NCBI GenBank assembly: GCA_031308135.1
Contig: JAHLJT010003656.1
Span: forward strand, 77,364,698 to 77,428,697
Length of the DNA stretch: 64,000 nt
Direction: 5' to 3'
From: Acheta domesticus
Lineage: Eukaryota; Arthropoda; Insecta; Orthoptera; Gryllidae
The notes under the pieces are model-generated. The model had not been told where the DNA came from, did no database searches, and saw only the letters and a list, made by a program, of their open reading frames with translations. The translations under genes and the position numbers were made by a program. Shown here one piece after another: positions 11,184-22,096 of the stretch; the first letter of the stretch is position 1, and each line of letters opens with the position of its first letter.

Positions 11184-11435
11184 GTTTTAAGCTTCGTCAC
11201 TTGTACGATAATGAGTTCATTAATTTTGATTTTACTCTTTTGCGGATATCATCTTATTCTCGTGCGCACGTGGCGATATTCCGAGGCTCACAAGGGAACA
11301 TTTCCAATTTCGACAAATTTTGGGTACTCTCTGAGAAGTAAATACGAGTATCTCGTGCGGTTTCTTTTCAGCGGACAAACTTTTGAAAGGGGTGAAATAA
11401 TCAAGTTCATTTGGGTCAATTCACAGTGTTGGTAG
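11184..11435 (+). CDS. Possible exon with hydrophobic N-terminus, unidentified
   Basis: A pyrimidine-rich tract ending 'tctttaactatttcag' at about 11183 looks like a splice acceptor. The first ATG downstream (11211) opens a 74-residue frame beginning MSSLILILLFCGYHLILV, a possible signal or membrane segment, and ending at TAG 11433-11435. No domain is recognised, no convincing donor or polyadenylation site was found, and base composition is like the surroundings. Confidence 0.18.
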   Translation, partial: VLSFVTCTIMSSLILILLFCGYHLILVRTWRYSEAHKGTFPISTNFGYSLRSKYEYLVRFLFSGQTFERGEIIKFIWVNSQCW

Positions 11436-12632
11436 AACAAATCAAATGATGTGCTCTATTGGAATTGCATCGATAACAATCTGCCGTTTGAGTTTGAATT
11501 TTATTACGTCTTAGGAGAACGAAGTGCGAGATGAATCAGTTCATGGAATATTAAATAATCACGTGTGCGCCTATAAGCGGGATTTACTATCTAGATTCAA
11601 GCTGTGCAAATACTGTTGGATCTGTCGTTCTAACCGAGCCCCAAATACTCTGCTGTGAAGTTGTTGAAACGAAATCGCGAAAGGCGGGCTGCTTTCACAT
11701 TGTGTCTGGCAAGACAGGCTAAGGCAAACATCCACATTAGAATTTGTTATGGTATCAAATTCCTTGGCCGTTGTAGCTTTTGAAATATCGAAGGAATGGG
11801 GAACTTTTAGTTACTCAGTTTGATATCGACGCTGGAGTTTCGTCAAAGACATTCCCCTGACACTCCCTTTCGCTGAAACTGTACTCAATTATATCAGGCG
11901 CTCATGTGAGCGAACGGAAATGTCGATAACCCCCGCGACTGATGGGAGAAGAAATGTAACACGGACGTGTGACCCTCTGAATAAAGAACACTTGGCGATG
12001 CTCCATCTTCATAAAAACACTCGTGACGTAGTGCTCTCACATTTCTTACGTAACGATGCCGTTCTTGGAAAGAGGACTGCAACGGAAACTGGCGACTTTA
12101 GCTCTGTTAATTGTAATTTTCTGCCTGCGGTTCAGAGTAGAAACAGCAAGATGAGTAGCGTGACAAAATCAAACGGGTAAACGTCAGTTGGCATCCAGGC
12201 AGACGTTTTTCATATAATTTTCAAGTAATTACCCCATATTTAAACAAAGGATATGAGAAAAAATGTAGGAGAAAGTAAACTTTTTTCAATAGCGTGTGGC
12301 TTGGTAATATATTCCAATTCCTTATATACACACACACACCACAGAAGCTAAAGTAATCATTATAATTATTCACTATTCATGGACCCTCCCTGTGTGAAAA
12401 TTAACTTCGTAGCCCTCAATACTCCTCGTTCTATTGCAGTATCTTTTCTGGTTCGTGGAAGTGGCAACTTTTCCCTCATACTTCACCATTTACGAGCTAC
12501 TCGCTCCACCCGTCACGACGACCATAGCGTTCTAGGGCCGCCCTCTGATACCGTCCTTTTCCCATTTTGTTCCTCTTGTGTCGTGTGATCTCTATGCGCT
12601 TTTCCCTTTTACTTTGTCGCATACTACATCTT

Positions 12633-12633
<1 letters not shown>
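11436..12633. other. No gene seen
   Basis: A plus frame (11920-12180) and a minus frame (11894-12082) overlap here, neither with motifs. A short CA run lies at 12330-12342. Confidence 0.3.
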
Positions 12634-12680
<47 letters not shown>

Positions 12681-12694
12681 CATATATATATATA
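12634..12694. repeat. TA microsatellite with CA interruption
   Basis: About 19 TA units, then 'gcacacaca', then about 6 more TA units. The Tyr/Ile-repeat reading frames on both strands are artefacts of this run. Confidence 0.95.
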
Positions 12695-13310
12695 AGAGCT
12701 AAACTCCGACACCGTTGGACCGATCTCCTTGAAAGTTGGCACTTCTACATGTTTTTCACCCAGAAGGTTTATGTGTTAATTCTGTTGTAACTCCACTACA
12801 TGGCGCTGTAGAACAAAACTAAATATTCACGTCAAATGCAACCTGCAACACACTCGGCAGCATTTTAAATCTGTATCATTAAATAACTCCTAAATGTGGC
12901 ATTTTAGGGCCTTAAAACTAAAATTTTGAGGCCAAAGGCCTCAAAGAAACGTTTCTCACACCGTAATCTCCAGAATGAACTCTTCGTGAACATTTTATTA
13001 CATTTCTGCTGGTCCGGCGCTTCCCGATATTACCACACCTGCTGAGAGACGTGCAGAATCTGCAAGCAAATGTGAATGAGCTACAGAGAGCTACAGAGAC
13101 AGACACATAGAGACAGACAGGGTCAGGGTGGGAGATACAGTGTGAAAGGGTGATGGGAGGGGAAAGAGGGGGATGAGGGGCAGAGCGAAGTCTGCCGGAT
13201 TTTCCTAATTTGCAGTATAATGTAAGTATCGAAATGCTGCAGCGAAATACGGCAATTTTCCGGCAGAAATAAAAGTTCTGTGCGTCTTTGATACCGAAAA
13301 AATGGTTTAT
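12695..13310. other. No gene; possible old repeat edge
   Basis: Directly after the TA run, 'ccgttggaccgatctccttg' resembles the 'accgatctcctt...agttgg' words common in insect interspersed repeats (from memory). The rest is unassigned; the purine-rich stretch at 13080-13190 produces minus-strand frames without motifs. Confidence 0.3.
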
Positions 13311-13690
13311 GGCAAAATGGTCTATATGTCCGTTCGTTTCTATGAAAAACGCTAGCGAATAAACCGTAAGCACGATTTTCACCAAAACCGATGTTTCCCA
13401 GTCGACCTGACGGATATCGCGGCCCTTTCAAAGTGACGTTTTAATTTTGGGAGGTACTTTACATGAAGCCTCAATGAGGATTGAAAGTTTTTCTAAAAAA
13501 GGTTACAAATTTTTTTATTAAACTTTATCTTCGGATAGAGTACAGGGCGTTCACGAAACGGCATAGGTCACAGTTTCGATGAAATATATGAATTTTAGAA
13601 AATTGCAAACTTTCAAACATTTTTCGGCGTGTTCCTACAACTACTGTATTGAAGACAAATTTTTCTTCTGAATAAACACTGTTCTTCAGT
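13311..13690 (+). repeat. Old interspersed repeat, copy 1
   Basis: Shares an ordered series of words with 31050-31460: 'tccgttcgt', 'aacgctagcg' / 'aacactagcg', 'aaaccgt', 'gattttc', 'tactttacatgaagcct' / 'tactttacgtgaagcct', 'ttttcggcgtgttcctaca' / 'ttttcggcgtcttcctaca'. No coding capacity. Heavily diverged, hence old. Confidence 0.6.
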
Positions 13691-13793
13691 TTTCTTTAAA
13701 CTGTTTGTGCGGATGGTGCTACATGCACTGAATGCAACGTAATTTGGATGTAATTATTTAGAGTTTTCAAAAATTATACAAATAATATTTTTA

Positions 13794-13797
<4 letters not shown>

Positions 13798-13838
<41 letters not shown>
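13798..13838. repeat. TA microsatellite
   Basis: Uninterrupted TA run of about 20 units. Confidence 0.97.
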
Positions 13839-13843
<5 letters not shown>

Positions 13844-13889
13844 AATCACTTTAAATATACATTATGGAAATTTTCTAAATTTTATTGAG

Positions 13890-13965
13890 TTTGTAAACAC
13901 TAGTACTTCAAATGATTTCTAATGAAGTTTTTCTTCATTAGAAGATCAAAAAACTCAAAATTTCT
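13890..13965 (-). repeat. Short repeat shared with 36750
   Basis: The complement of this stretch contains 'aaaacttcattagaaatcat', matching 'aaaacttcattagaagtcat' near 36770 and the adjacent 'ttttgagtttt'. About 60 bp of diverged similarity on opposite strands. Confidence 0.5.
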
Positions 13966-14674
13966 CTGTGACAACGAACTCAAAATTATGCATTTGCAGA
14001 AACGGTCATGCGACATTTTAAGAACGGCTGCCAATTTGTCAATGAAAATTTGCGTACATTAATATTTTTACTCTTCTGTAATATTCTTAAAGACATACTT
14101 CAATTCTACTATTAGGGATGTAAAAATTGAGAAAATGGGGACGGGGGGCAATACTAAAAAGCTAGCATAAACTAAAGAGATTAGAAAACTAGTGTGAGAA
14201 AGTCTGTGCCAGTATGTAGTAGGGGAGAATGGGGTAGCACCGATCACTTAAGGAAATTGATCGCTCATATGGAATGTATTCACCAGAAAATTTAAAATAT
14301 TGCATGAAACGACAGATGGATATTTCCTAGTGTCTGTGGTTGAGAACTAAAAGTCGCAGAAGTTATTTTCTTTAGCACAGATTTCATAAAAGAAAACAAC
14401 AGCTTTGATCGGCATTCTCCTACCCGTGGGGTAATGCCGATCGTATATTTGTTCCGTGTATTTTATACGGGAAATTTTGAAATGTAATTATTATCCTATA
14501 TATTTGATCTATTACACTCAAATTCTTTCAATAATGCAAAATTTCAATAATAATTAACCAAACGAGTAAATAATTGACTATCCTTCGACTCCAAGTGAAA
14601 AACTACTGAAATAAAAATTTTTTACAAAACGTTACACATTGAACGTAAGGGTTATAATGTTTTAAATGCTAATG

Positions 14675-14675
14675 C

Positions 14676-14720
<45 letters not shown>
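14675..14720. repeat. AAT microsatellite
   Basis: About 15 AAT units inside the pogo-like element, upstream of the transposase stop codon on the plus-strand map. Confidence 0.95.
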
Positions 14721-14821
14721 GCAAATAAATCTTTCAAAAAAGTAAGGGAACGGTTGACAACTTTTATCTGAATAAAACAAATATAAGTTTAGGTCAGTTT
14801 TATAATTTAAACTTTAGTTTG

Positions 14822-15868
14822 CTATTTCTTGAAGCAAAGGTCACAAAAATAGTTGAATGAATCAGAATCACTCTCAATCAGATCCACTGCAAAGTGCATG
14901 GTTCCAAAGTCCACATCCTGTACTCCTACACCAACCTTCGCCATTTTCCCTAAATTCACCGCGAACGAAGGACATCTCTTCCTCTTGATTGCCCAGCAAA
15001 TAATTATGTACATCATTGTCACACAACTCATCTTCATTTACATTTTTCCCCTCGCTCCCAACTAACCACACTGCCAACTCTTTTTACTTTCTCTCCTTAC
15101 GAATACTTTGCATTTTGTCCTTTAGTGCTTACTACGTTTTCAGGGTCTTGGACAGTAGGCACTCTCGTCTCATCCATGTTAAAAATACGATACGGTGTGG
15201 AAGCAACTTTGTCATCACAATTATCAAAATATATTTTTACTTTCTGTCAGTTGAAAGCTTTTAATAGGTTGATATTAATTGCTTCCGATTTTCGAACACT
15301 TAAGGGATTCCTTTTGAGAAAACCATAAAACCAGACACCAAAATCACTTACAACCTATTCAAGATTTTTAAAAAAATAGTTAGGAACGTTGTTTACTTCG
15401 GCAGATGCAAAAGCCACTTTGCGGATTTGCAGTGATTATAGACCATTAAAAAAAGATTATCCATCAATTTTATTCGTTCAGACAATGCTGCTCCCTGCTC
15501 TTGACTAAAAACTGTTTGGATCTCCTGAAATCCCCTTAAATTTTCTGTCAACCAGTCTTGTGAATGGAATGTTGAACTGGATGATCTTGGCTGTCCGGGT
15601 GACGCCGGGTCGAAGGCTGTGTTGCCGACGTTTCGACCATCTTGTCGTGGTCTTCCTCAGGGCTGGAATGCCTTCCAAGCCAAGATCAGCCCTTGCCTTC
15701 CCAGCCAAGATCATCCACATGACTCCGGCCTCGGAAGCCTACGACTTCGGAATGTTGAACTGTTTACTTGCTGCTCATATGGAATGTCCTTCATGGATAA
15801 GTAACAGCTTTTCATCAGTCCATCTTCCTCTGTCTCCTCTCTATAGTTCTTTTCCACGTTCTAGGCAT
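14822..15868 (-). pseudogene. pogo/Tigger-like (DDE_1) transposase relic
   Basis: Read on the minus strand from ATG at 15868: an N-terminal 'MPRTWKRT', then the pipsqueak-type helix-turn-helix ('GRWTDEKL', 'AASKQFNIP', 'VDRKFKG'), then 'VFSQEQGAALSERIKLMDN'. Next come 'WFYGFLKRNPLSVRKSEA' and the catalytic-region motif 'YRIFNMDETRVPTVQDP' followed by 'STKGQ'. The frame then jumps almost directly to a C-terminal PHD-like tail ('GCGLWNHALC', 'FNYFCDLCFKK'). The rest of the DDE core, with the second and third acidic residues, is therefore deleted. Frameshifts, stops (for example in 'KAFN*QKV') and a 169-bp insertion complete the inactivation. Known role of the family: cut-and-paste transposition in the nucleus at TA sites. 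Confidence 0.85.
15566..15762. mobile_element. Penelope-like short insertion with 14-bp target duplication
   Basis: The 14-mer GGAATGTTGAACTG stands at 15566-15579 and again at 15749-15762. The 169 bp between are foreign to the transposase frame, which rejoins across it when one copy of the 14-mer is dropped. The insert starts 'gatgatcttggctg' (15580-15593), repeated inverted at 15702-15715. It contains 'gccgacgtttcgaccatctt' and 'gtggtcttcctcagggctgg', wording I associate with the terminal repeats of Penelope-like elements. The family call is from memory; the insertion itself is plain in the sequence. Confidence 0.8.
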
Positions 15869-16381
15869 CTAAAGAGAATACAGTCTCTTGCAATAAATGT
15901 TGGCCATAAGTAGTACAAATATGGAAGGACAGCGCATTAATATTTAGATCTGTGAGGGGTTGTGCCGATCATTGATCGCCATTCCCCCACTCATCTGATC
16001 GGTGCAACCCCACCATGTATCCTGCAGAATATCATAACTTAACAATTCGATGTTAGTTTAAAAACGTAAACCGTGAACTAAAATGATGCTGAAAAGATTA
16101 CCAATCCATTTGCGCGATTGACTTATTAAAAATACAAATGTACACGTTAATTACATCGCTTTAAAAACATGAAGAAATTAGAACGATTTTCTCTGAAATA
16201 CACTTACTTACTTACTTCACACCAAGCGCATGTCCGGAACTGGTCAGTAGCTGCATGTAGTTAATTTATTGCTCAATTGGGAAGAGCGTAGCACTCACCA
16301 GACTTTGCTAGAGCGAACTCTACTGTCGTTACAGACCTGATCGGGGCTACCAGCTGATCGGGGCCACCCCACTCTTCCCTA

Positions 16382-17320
16382 CGACTAGTTCTTGTTATCC
16401 TTACCCATTTTTGCATGTCTCCTTTTCTAGTTACTATTATACCTCCAAACCCTTCTTTTTCTCTTTTCTCCGACTAATGAATCCATTTTCTCTTGGCCAG
16501 TCTCTGCCATTTTCGCATGCATTTTATTGCTTGTTTACATTTGAATTTATTATTATTATTAAGTTAATTATCCTTCCTCACACAGTTTACATTTTATTTT
16601 TTCTTCCTCTAGCCAATATTTACTGTTTACTGATTTCCTTTCATTGACATATTCTGGCAGCAAATGGCAGTCTTTCTACTTGCTTTTCTTACATCTTGTT
16701 TTATAGCAATCATCTATAACTTTTCCTTCAGTTTTTTGCATTATTTTTTTATTCAAACCCATAATAGGGCCTTCCTCTTCTTCGTTCCCACTCAGATGCA
16801 GTGATTTTACTCCTACCTAAATAATTTAAAAAAAGTTATCTCTCTTTGGTGTACTTTTCTTTGCCCCCCCCCTTTTTCCCTGCTTTCCTTGCGAACATAT
16901 TTTGACCAATCTTCTATCTTCTTTTCTATGTTTTGACCGGTTTCTACCTTCTCAAATTTTATACCTCTGGCATCCCACTTTATTTTCAATTTCTCAACTA
17001 ATGTTTATTGCCTCAGTACATAATTTAAGCCATAAATGTCTTCTATCATAAAAATGAAAACGTTGAATAACTCCAAACATGGATATTAAATAAAAGATAA
17101 AAGATAACAGAACTACTTTCAGTACACTAAATCTCATCCTCTCGTACTGCAACGCTTCCAGGTGAGAGAGACATTGAAGTTACGTTCTTTTCTCCTGTCA
17201 GGAAGCTCCTCACTTCGATTTAAGCTTCAATGTGTGTAAAAAAATTCCTATAGAAAAATACACGTGAGAAGACAGATTGGAATATCTCCCCGGAAGTTCG
17301 TTCGTTTTTTGTTCAAAATG
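16382..17320. other. No clear gene; weak coding-like stretch on the minus strand
   Basis: Pyrimidine-rich on the plus strand. Read on the minus strand, about 16890-17030 gives an open run 'KLKIKWDARGIKFEKVETGQ' and more of similar Lys/Glu-rich character, which could be a relic of an unknown protein. Downstream parts are broken by stops. No family was recognised. Confidence 0.25.
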
Positions 17321-17321
17321 T

Positions 17322-17470
17322 GGGATGAGAATGGGTGAGAAAAGGCGAGGAAGGGTGAGGGTAGGTGAGAAAAGGCGAGACTAGACTAGTCTGTGCGAGT
17401 CTGGGCGAATATGTGCGAGTCTGGACGAGTCTGTGCGAGTCTGTTCGAGGCTGAGGCAGGCTAGGTGCGG
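17322..17470. repeat. Short degenerate tandem repeat, ~10-bp unit
   Basis: Two blocks: 'gggtgagaaaaggcgagg' words at 17332-17381, then about seven units of 'gcgagtctgt' / 'gcgagtctgg' type at 17390-17455. The purine-rich 'gcgag' theme resembles the edges of the larger array at 23.2 kb. Confidence 0.75.
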
Positions 17471-18552
17471 CAGGACTGGGTAGGGTGTTCACGTTCTTAA
17501 CATGCCGCCGCCTCCACAAACGCAAGCATTGGTCCAAGGGAACTTCGAACTTGCGGAACATGCGGATATTAATCAGTTGTGAGGCCAGCTCTTGACCTTG
17601 CTCTTACATAACAACAAAAATCTCTCCGATGGAGAATACATTTCTGGACGTGTGAAACTTGTTCTTTTGCAGAAGACGATATATTTGGGGGTATTATCTG
17701 TTATAAATAAAAGGAAACAAGTAAAACACGAAGTATTTTTACTATGAATTAATTTTCTGGGCAATAAAGATATTTTATATCAGCAGTGAGATATCTCTAC
17801 TATTTTTAATCATTTTAAAATTTACATGTAACGTTCACTTCTTGGTGCATTATAACACATCAAAATATTTAAGTCATTTAAATTAATTTCACATACAGTT
17901 TTAATCATAAATTACTAACAAACACATGCTAATTAGTAAACGATCAATATGACGAATGTAGACTATTATTTACGTTCTTAACCCAAATGAAATATTAATT
18001 TCTGGTAATATCGCAGTGTACGTCTTCTTCCTTTAGCTGGAGAGCCCTCCGCAGATCCCGTAGGTATTTACTACGACCTTGATGCTGATGCAGGAAAACA
18101 GAATCTAATCAGAGGTGTATCATTGAGAGTAAAGGGTATTGCGTCGCACGAACTTTTCCTAGCGCAGAGAGTCGTTATCTTTCTCAGGCACGTGGCTTCT
18201 ACTGTCTCCGTCTCGTAAACATAGACGGCGTCTTCTCCTGACTGTAAGCAGTAGATAAGGAATGTTTTTTAGGATCTTCTTCGTGTAATCCGGTCTGGAA
18301 CTGATGATCCGTGTGATTCAAGGGCTGAAGGTCGTTGTATGAACTCAGTAGATCGATTGGTTACTGGCACATTGTCAAAGAAATGATAGGTTTGCTTTTT
18401 ATAGCGCTAAGTTCCTAAGTCCACACTCATTACTCAGAGTTACGTTTTCATTTTGACGCTGTTTTCGTTGGTATTGCGAAAACCGATGTAATTCATACTG
18501 AGGAATAGAAGCAGAGGGACGACTCTTACCCCTTTGGAGACTTGATGAAATC
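17471..18552. other. No gene seen
   Basis: AT-rich to 17990, then mixed. No supportable frame, RNA or repeat. Confidence 0.35.
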
Positions 18553-19013
18553 TCGCACCAATCTCGAATCGATCTCGAACGGGTCTCGGACCGATTTCTG
18601 TCCGATTTCGGATTGATTTCGGACCTCTTTCGGACCTCTTTCGGACCTCTTTCGGACCTCTTTCGGACCGCTTTCGGACCTCTTTCGGACCTCTTTCGGA
18701 CCTCTTCGGACCCTTTTCGGACCTCTTTCGGACCTCTTTCGGACCTCTTTCGGACCTCTTTCGGACCGCTTTCGGACCTCTTTCGGACCGCTTTCGGATC
18801 GCTTTCGGACCTCTTTCGGACCTCATTCGGACCGCTTTCGGACCGCTTTCGGACCTCTTTCGGACCTCTTTCGGACCGCTTTCGGATCGCTTTCGGACAG
18901 CTTTTGGAAAGCTTTCGGACCTCTTTCGGACCGCTTTCGGACCGCTTTCGGACCGCTTTCGGACCGATTTCGGACCGATTTCGGGCCGATTTCGGGCCGA
19001 TCTCGAACCGGTC
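18553..19013. repeat. 11-bp minisatellite, ~42 units
   Basis: The core unit is TTTCGGACCTC with a frequent variant TTTCGGACCGC. Both edges decay into 'gatctcgaac' / 'gatttcgggcc' units, while the centre is homogeneous. One unit near 18705 has lost a T run ('cctcttcgg'). Because 11 is not a multiple of 3 and the unit lacks stops in most frames, it yields artefact frames of up to 215 residues on both strands (Arg/Ser/Lys-rich on the minus strand, Phe/Arg/Thr-rich on the plus strand). Confidence 0.96.
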
Positions 19014-19900
19014 GGAGTGCACAACCATATCATTGTCGGTGGACACCTCCCAACAGACCGGGTGTGAATGGCCAGTCCGGTCAGTCCAGAGCAGCGTATT
19101 GAAGCTTCGTAATTTTCTGAGTGTAATTATTCCTTATAAATTGGGGATTCCCTTCTCTATTGTTGTCCTGTAATATTGCTGTCTTATTAAGTCCAATTGT
19201 AGGTCTGCAGAAAGGAAAAGTTCTTTTTCTTTTTCCAGAACGGCTGTCAACAGACGAGTGTCATGCCAGTGGTGACGATCTTTCATTTACACTTACAGTA
19301 TTAGTGTAATAAAAAAATAAGACAAATTCCTAAGACAATGAGTAAGTACATGCCACCTCAAACGAATGTGATATGGCACCGTGGCCGCGCAGACCAATGA
19401 TAGTTATCACTGATATCATCTGGTCAGCAAGTTCATGCATGCAACGATTTTCCATCTCCGTTCTTGCTTTGCTTCGTCCGATGAGACAATAAAACAATGA
19501 GACAATGAAATGGGCCACGAGTTGTTTCAGGCAATACTTTTAATATTTATATGTGTGTACTAATCATTTTAATGAATTATTTAGGTACGAATTTGAATCA
19601 TATATATGCGAAACTTATAATAATAATAATAATAGTAATATTAATCAATGATACTAATATTAATATTATTATTATTAACAACAACAACAATGATGTCCGT
19701 GTGTGGCGTTTTAGAGTTGGATTAATCTGACTTTTGCCATTTGGGACCCGTTTTAATACATTATCCACGCCTAGAGTTACGAGAGACATGAAGTTAACTT
19801 GACGTATTTCCTTCACCGTATCTAACATATTTGGACCTTCTGAGCTCTTCTTTTGTCACACAAAGGTAGAAACTGAGACAATTGTAATGTAATGCTCCTG
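19014..19900. other. No gene; AAT-rich patch
   Basis: Unassigned sequence with an AAT/ATT simple-repeat patch at about 19615-19690. No coding support. Confidence 0.4.
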
Positions 19901-20406
19901 CTTAATATTGCTCCGACTGGGAATCTAAAACGGAATCTCACCACGGAAAGCTAGCATGGTGCCCATGAGCCACCATCAACCATCGAAGACATGTTTTAGG
20001 TTCTCTTACTTGCTCTTCATGGATGACGTCAAGTAGCACGGAAAACTTGAAGCGGATCTAGAGTTGCTGTTAAACACAGTTACGAGTGTAAAGTGGTGAA
20101 ATCAGTGAATGGAGTTTGGCTTAGGCAATTGCGCCAGCTTCAGAGACTGCCGAAGTAGAATCACCAAAACCTCGAAGATCCAATTCACAGGCATCGCCAA
20201 TAAGAGGCATGTCCGCGAAGAAGGCCTACAAGTACCGAGGATTACAGTAGAAAGCGGATGTTTGTCATCAACAAATTAAGATCTTCGCGTCGGCATACAA
20301 ACGCCGGGTGCGTTAACTTCTCAGAACCAAGCTGAATGGGGCAACTCCGGCGATCAGATACACTTATGAAATATTAGTCGGGACGCAAGCTGAGCAGCGA
20401 ATTTTA

Positions 20407-21132
20407 CGAGGGTCACTCCAAAAGTAATGCACAGCAAGTTTTTAAACATTCAACTTATTTTCCATTTCTGTGCTATTTTTGCAGTATGTTAATCAATCTT
20501 TGTGGAACAAAACGTTACCTCTCCACATTACCTCCGTCTATTTCTACTGCTTTACAACACCTTTGATGAAGGGAATGCATTCCCGCATTAGCACCCTTCA
20601 CACTGGAGTAATCGTGTCGTTGAAATCACCTGACAGAAACATTTTTCAGTTGTAGTCCATTCAATATTCTGTCCATACTCGCTTCTCCTACACCCACTTT
20701 CATTGACAATTCTTTCAGGGTTACACGTTTGTCAGCCAACATGAGATTGTGAATGAGATGCACATTGTCAGGAAAATTTGAAGGGCGCGGTCTGCCTCTG
20801 CGCGGGACATCTTGAGTATTTGCTTGCCCAAATTCACCAGATAATCTGAAATACCATCGACTAACTCTGTGATCAACAGCATCATCTCCATTCACATTTT
20901 TAATCTCTTGTGAATGTTTGTGATTTTCGTGTTCTCACAGCGGCTACCGACGAACATGTAATTTAGAAGTCATCTTAATCGATTGGTACTAGAGCAACAC
21001 TTGAGGAAACAGGTTGAAATAAATACGAATTCAAGCGAGAAGAGTGATACTGCGAAGTCTGTAAAGAGCAAAGACGTAGAAAAGAAAATGCATTAAAAAA
21101 AATCGTGTGAATTACTTTTGGAGAGACCTGGG
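20407..21132 (-). mobile_element. mariner-derived element (deleted copy) inside the LINE
   Basis: Ends: 'cgagggtcactccaaaagta' at 20407 and, complemented, 'cccaggtctctccaaaagta' ending at 21132, both continuing 'at(g/t)cac'. TA flanks both ends (20405-20406, 21133-21134). The element is about 726 bp against roughly 1.3 kb for a full mariner, and only the N-terminal half of the transposase is left. It splits a LINE frame whose motifs continue on both sides, so it is the younger element. Confidence 0.82.
20626..20895 (-). pseudogene. mariner transposase, N-terminal DNA-binding part
   Basis: An 89-residue frame with the paired helix-turn-helix layout of mariner transposases: 'VDHRVSRWYFRLSGEFG', a Pro/Arg linker 'DVPRRGRPRPSNF' (GRPR motif), then 'VHLIHNLMLADKRVTLKEL' and 'VGVGEASMDRIL'. 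The frame stops after 'LQLKNVSVR' and the D,D34D catalytic half is absent, so the copy cannot move by itself. Family role: binds the terminal inverted repeats for cut-and-paste at TA. Confidence 0.75.
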
Positions 21133-22096
21133 TAATAGCCAAAACAGACAACAAATTATAGCTCTTCGCACCCACGCAGTGATGTGGACTATCTGTCCGG
21201 CAGATCTGGAGGCCGTAGATTTCGACAGAGAAGAGGCGGTTAAAATGGAGAAGCAGGCATTGGCAAAGTACATCGAACAATTTAAGAGAGATGTGTCTCT
21301 TTGAGGTACATAAGGATGATTATCAAGCTGGGAAGCTTCCTTTGTAGAGAGACGTTGCCCTTTGAAGTGCATAAGGATGATGTATTCAAGCTGGGAAGTT
21401 TCTTTAGAAGAGAGAAGAAACAGGAATGGCTAAGGATTTGAAAAAGTTGATTCACGGACAGAATCTGCAAGGCATCGAATGGAAGGTGAAGGGCTCTCTC
21501 GCACGGGGCAGACTGGAATGGTTTCCTTAACCAAGAGACCGAAAGCTTGGTTCTACAGAGAAATAGAGAATGCTCTTGGGTGGCAAGTGGGAGACAACAA
21601 CAGGAAGAAACAGTCCATCATCCAATTAGTTCCTGAAGCGAGACTGCATAGAGCGATTTCAAACACTCTCTCTGAAGTCGTGCATAAATTATTGCTTGCA
21701 TGTAACTAATTAATGGTGGATGCACAAGCCAGAGAAGGAGGGCGGAAACAATCCTACAAAAATACTCTTGGATTTCAAGACTCAGGTAGAACACTGGTTG
21801 CGTCATAACTTCTTACCATCATTAAAGAGGAAGAAGTGATGATAATAGTAGTGGCCAACCTAGCTGATTCTAGAAAGGAGCATAAGAATATTGAAAAAAA
21901 TATGATCACACATCACAACATAATGATCTTCAGATAGAGCTGGAAGTACTGGACATAAAGCTGGAAAGGATTCAGGGGTTATTAAAGAAGTAACTGAGAC
22001 TCAACAGGCTATATCCAGAAAATTATTCCAGAAAATATCTTATTACTCTGGCCTTGATGCGAATCTAGCACACCAACTACAAAAGACCGTACTGCT

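Larger units (their letters stand above)
14222..16379 (-). mobile_element. pogo/Tigger-like DNA transposon, degraded
   Basis: A complete but decayed element. The left end 'ggggagaatggggtagcacc' (14222) and the complement of the right end 'gggaagagtggggtggcccc' (to 16379) are 21/25 identical over the terminal 25 bp. Both ends are flanked by TA (14220-14221 and 16380-16381), the target used by this superfamily. Subterminal echoes of the end motif ('gatcgg...cacccc') occur at about 14408-14450, 15960-16010 and 16337. The transposase relic lies between on the minus strand. A 169-bp Penelope-like piece plus target duplication has inserted into it, so the element predates that insertion. Confidence 0.88.
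19901..22060 (+). pseudogene. Non-LTR retrotransposon relic (reverse transcriptase to C-terminus)
   Basis: The plus strand carries the reverse-transcriptase catalytic box 'YLLFMDDVK' (FMDD at 20016-20027), then 'LEADLELLLNTV', 'MEFGLGNCASF', and the thumb-side motif 'LLRTKLNGATPAIRYTYEI' ending 'VGTQAEQRI'. After a 726-bp mariner-derived insertion it resumes with 'MWTICPADLEAVDFDREEAV' and 'EKQALAKYIEQFKRDVSL'. Later parts are badly frameshifted (about 21400-22060), and their assignment to the same element is weak. Stops and frame changes are numerous. The motif order matches LINEs usually annotated as R2-like or 'Pol from type-1 retrotransposable element'; I do not assign a clade. Confidence 0.75.

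Noticed and set aside
12497..12790. Tyr/Ile-repeat frames on both strands
   Set aside because: They come from the TA microsatellite.
18399..19173. Arg/Ser/Lys-rich frames of 186-215 residues that resemble splicing-factor-like proteins
   Set aside because: Produced by the 11-bp minisatellite; three frames on two strands are equally open.
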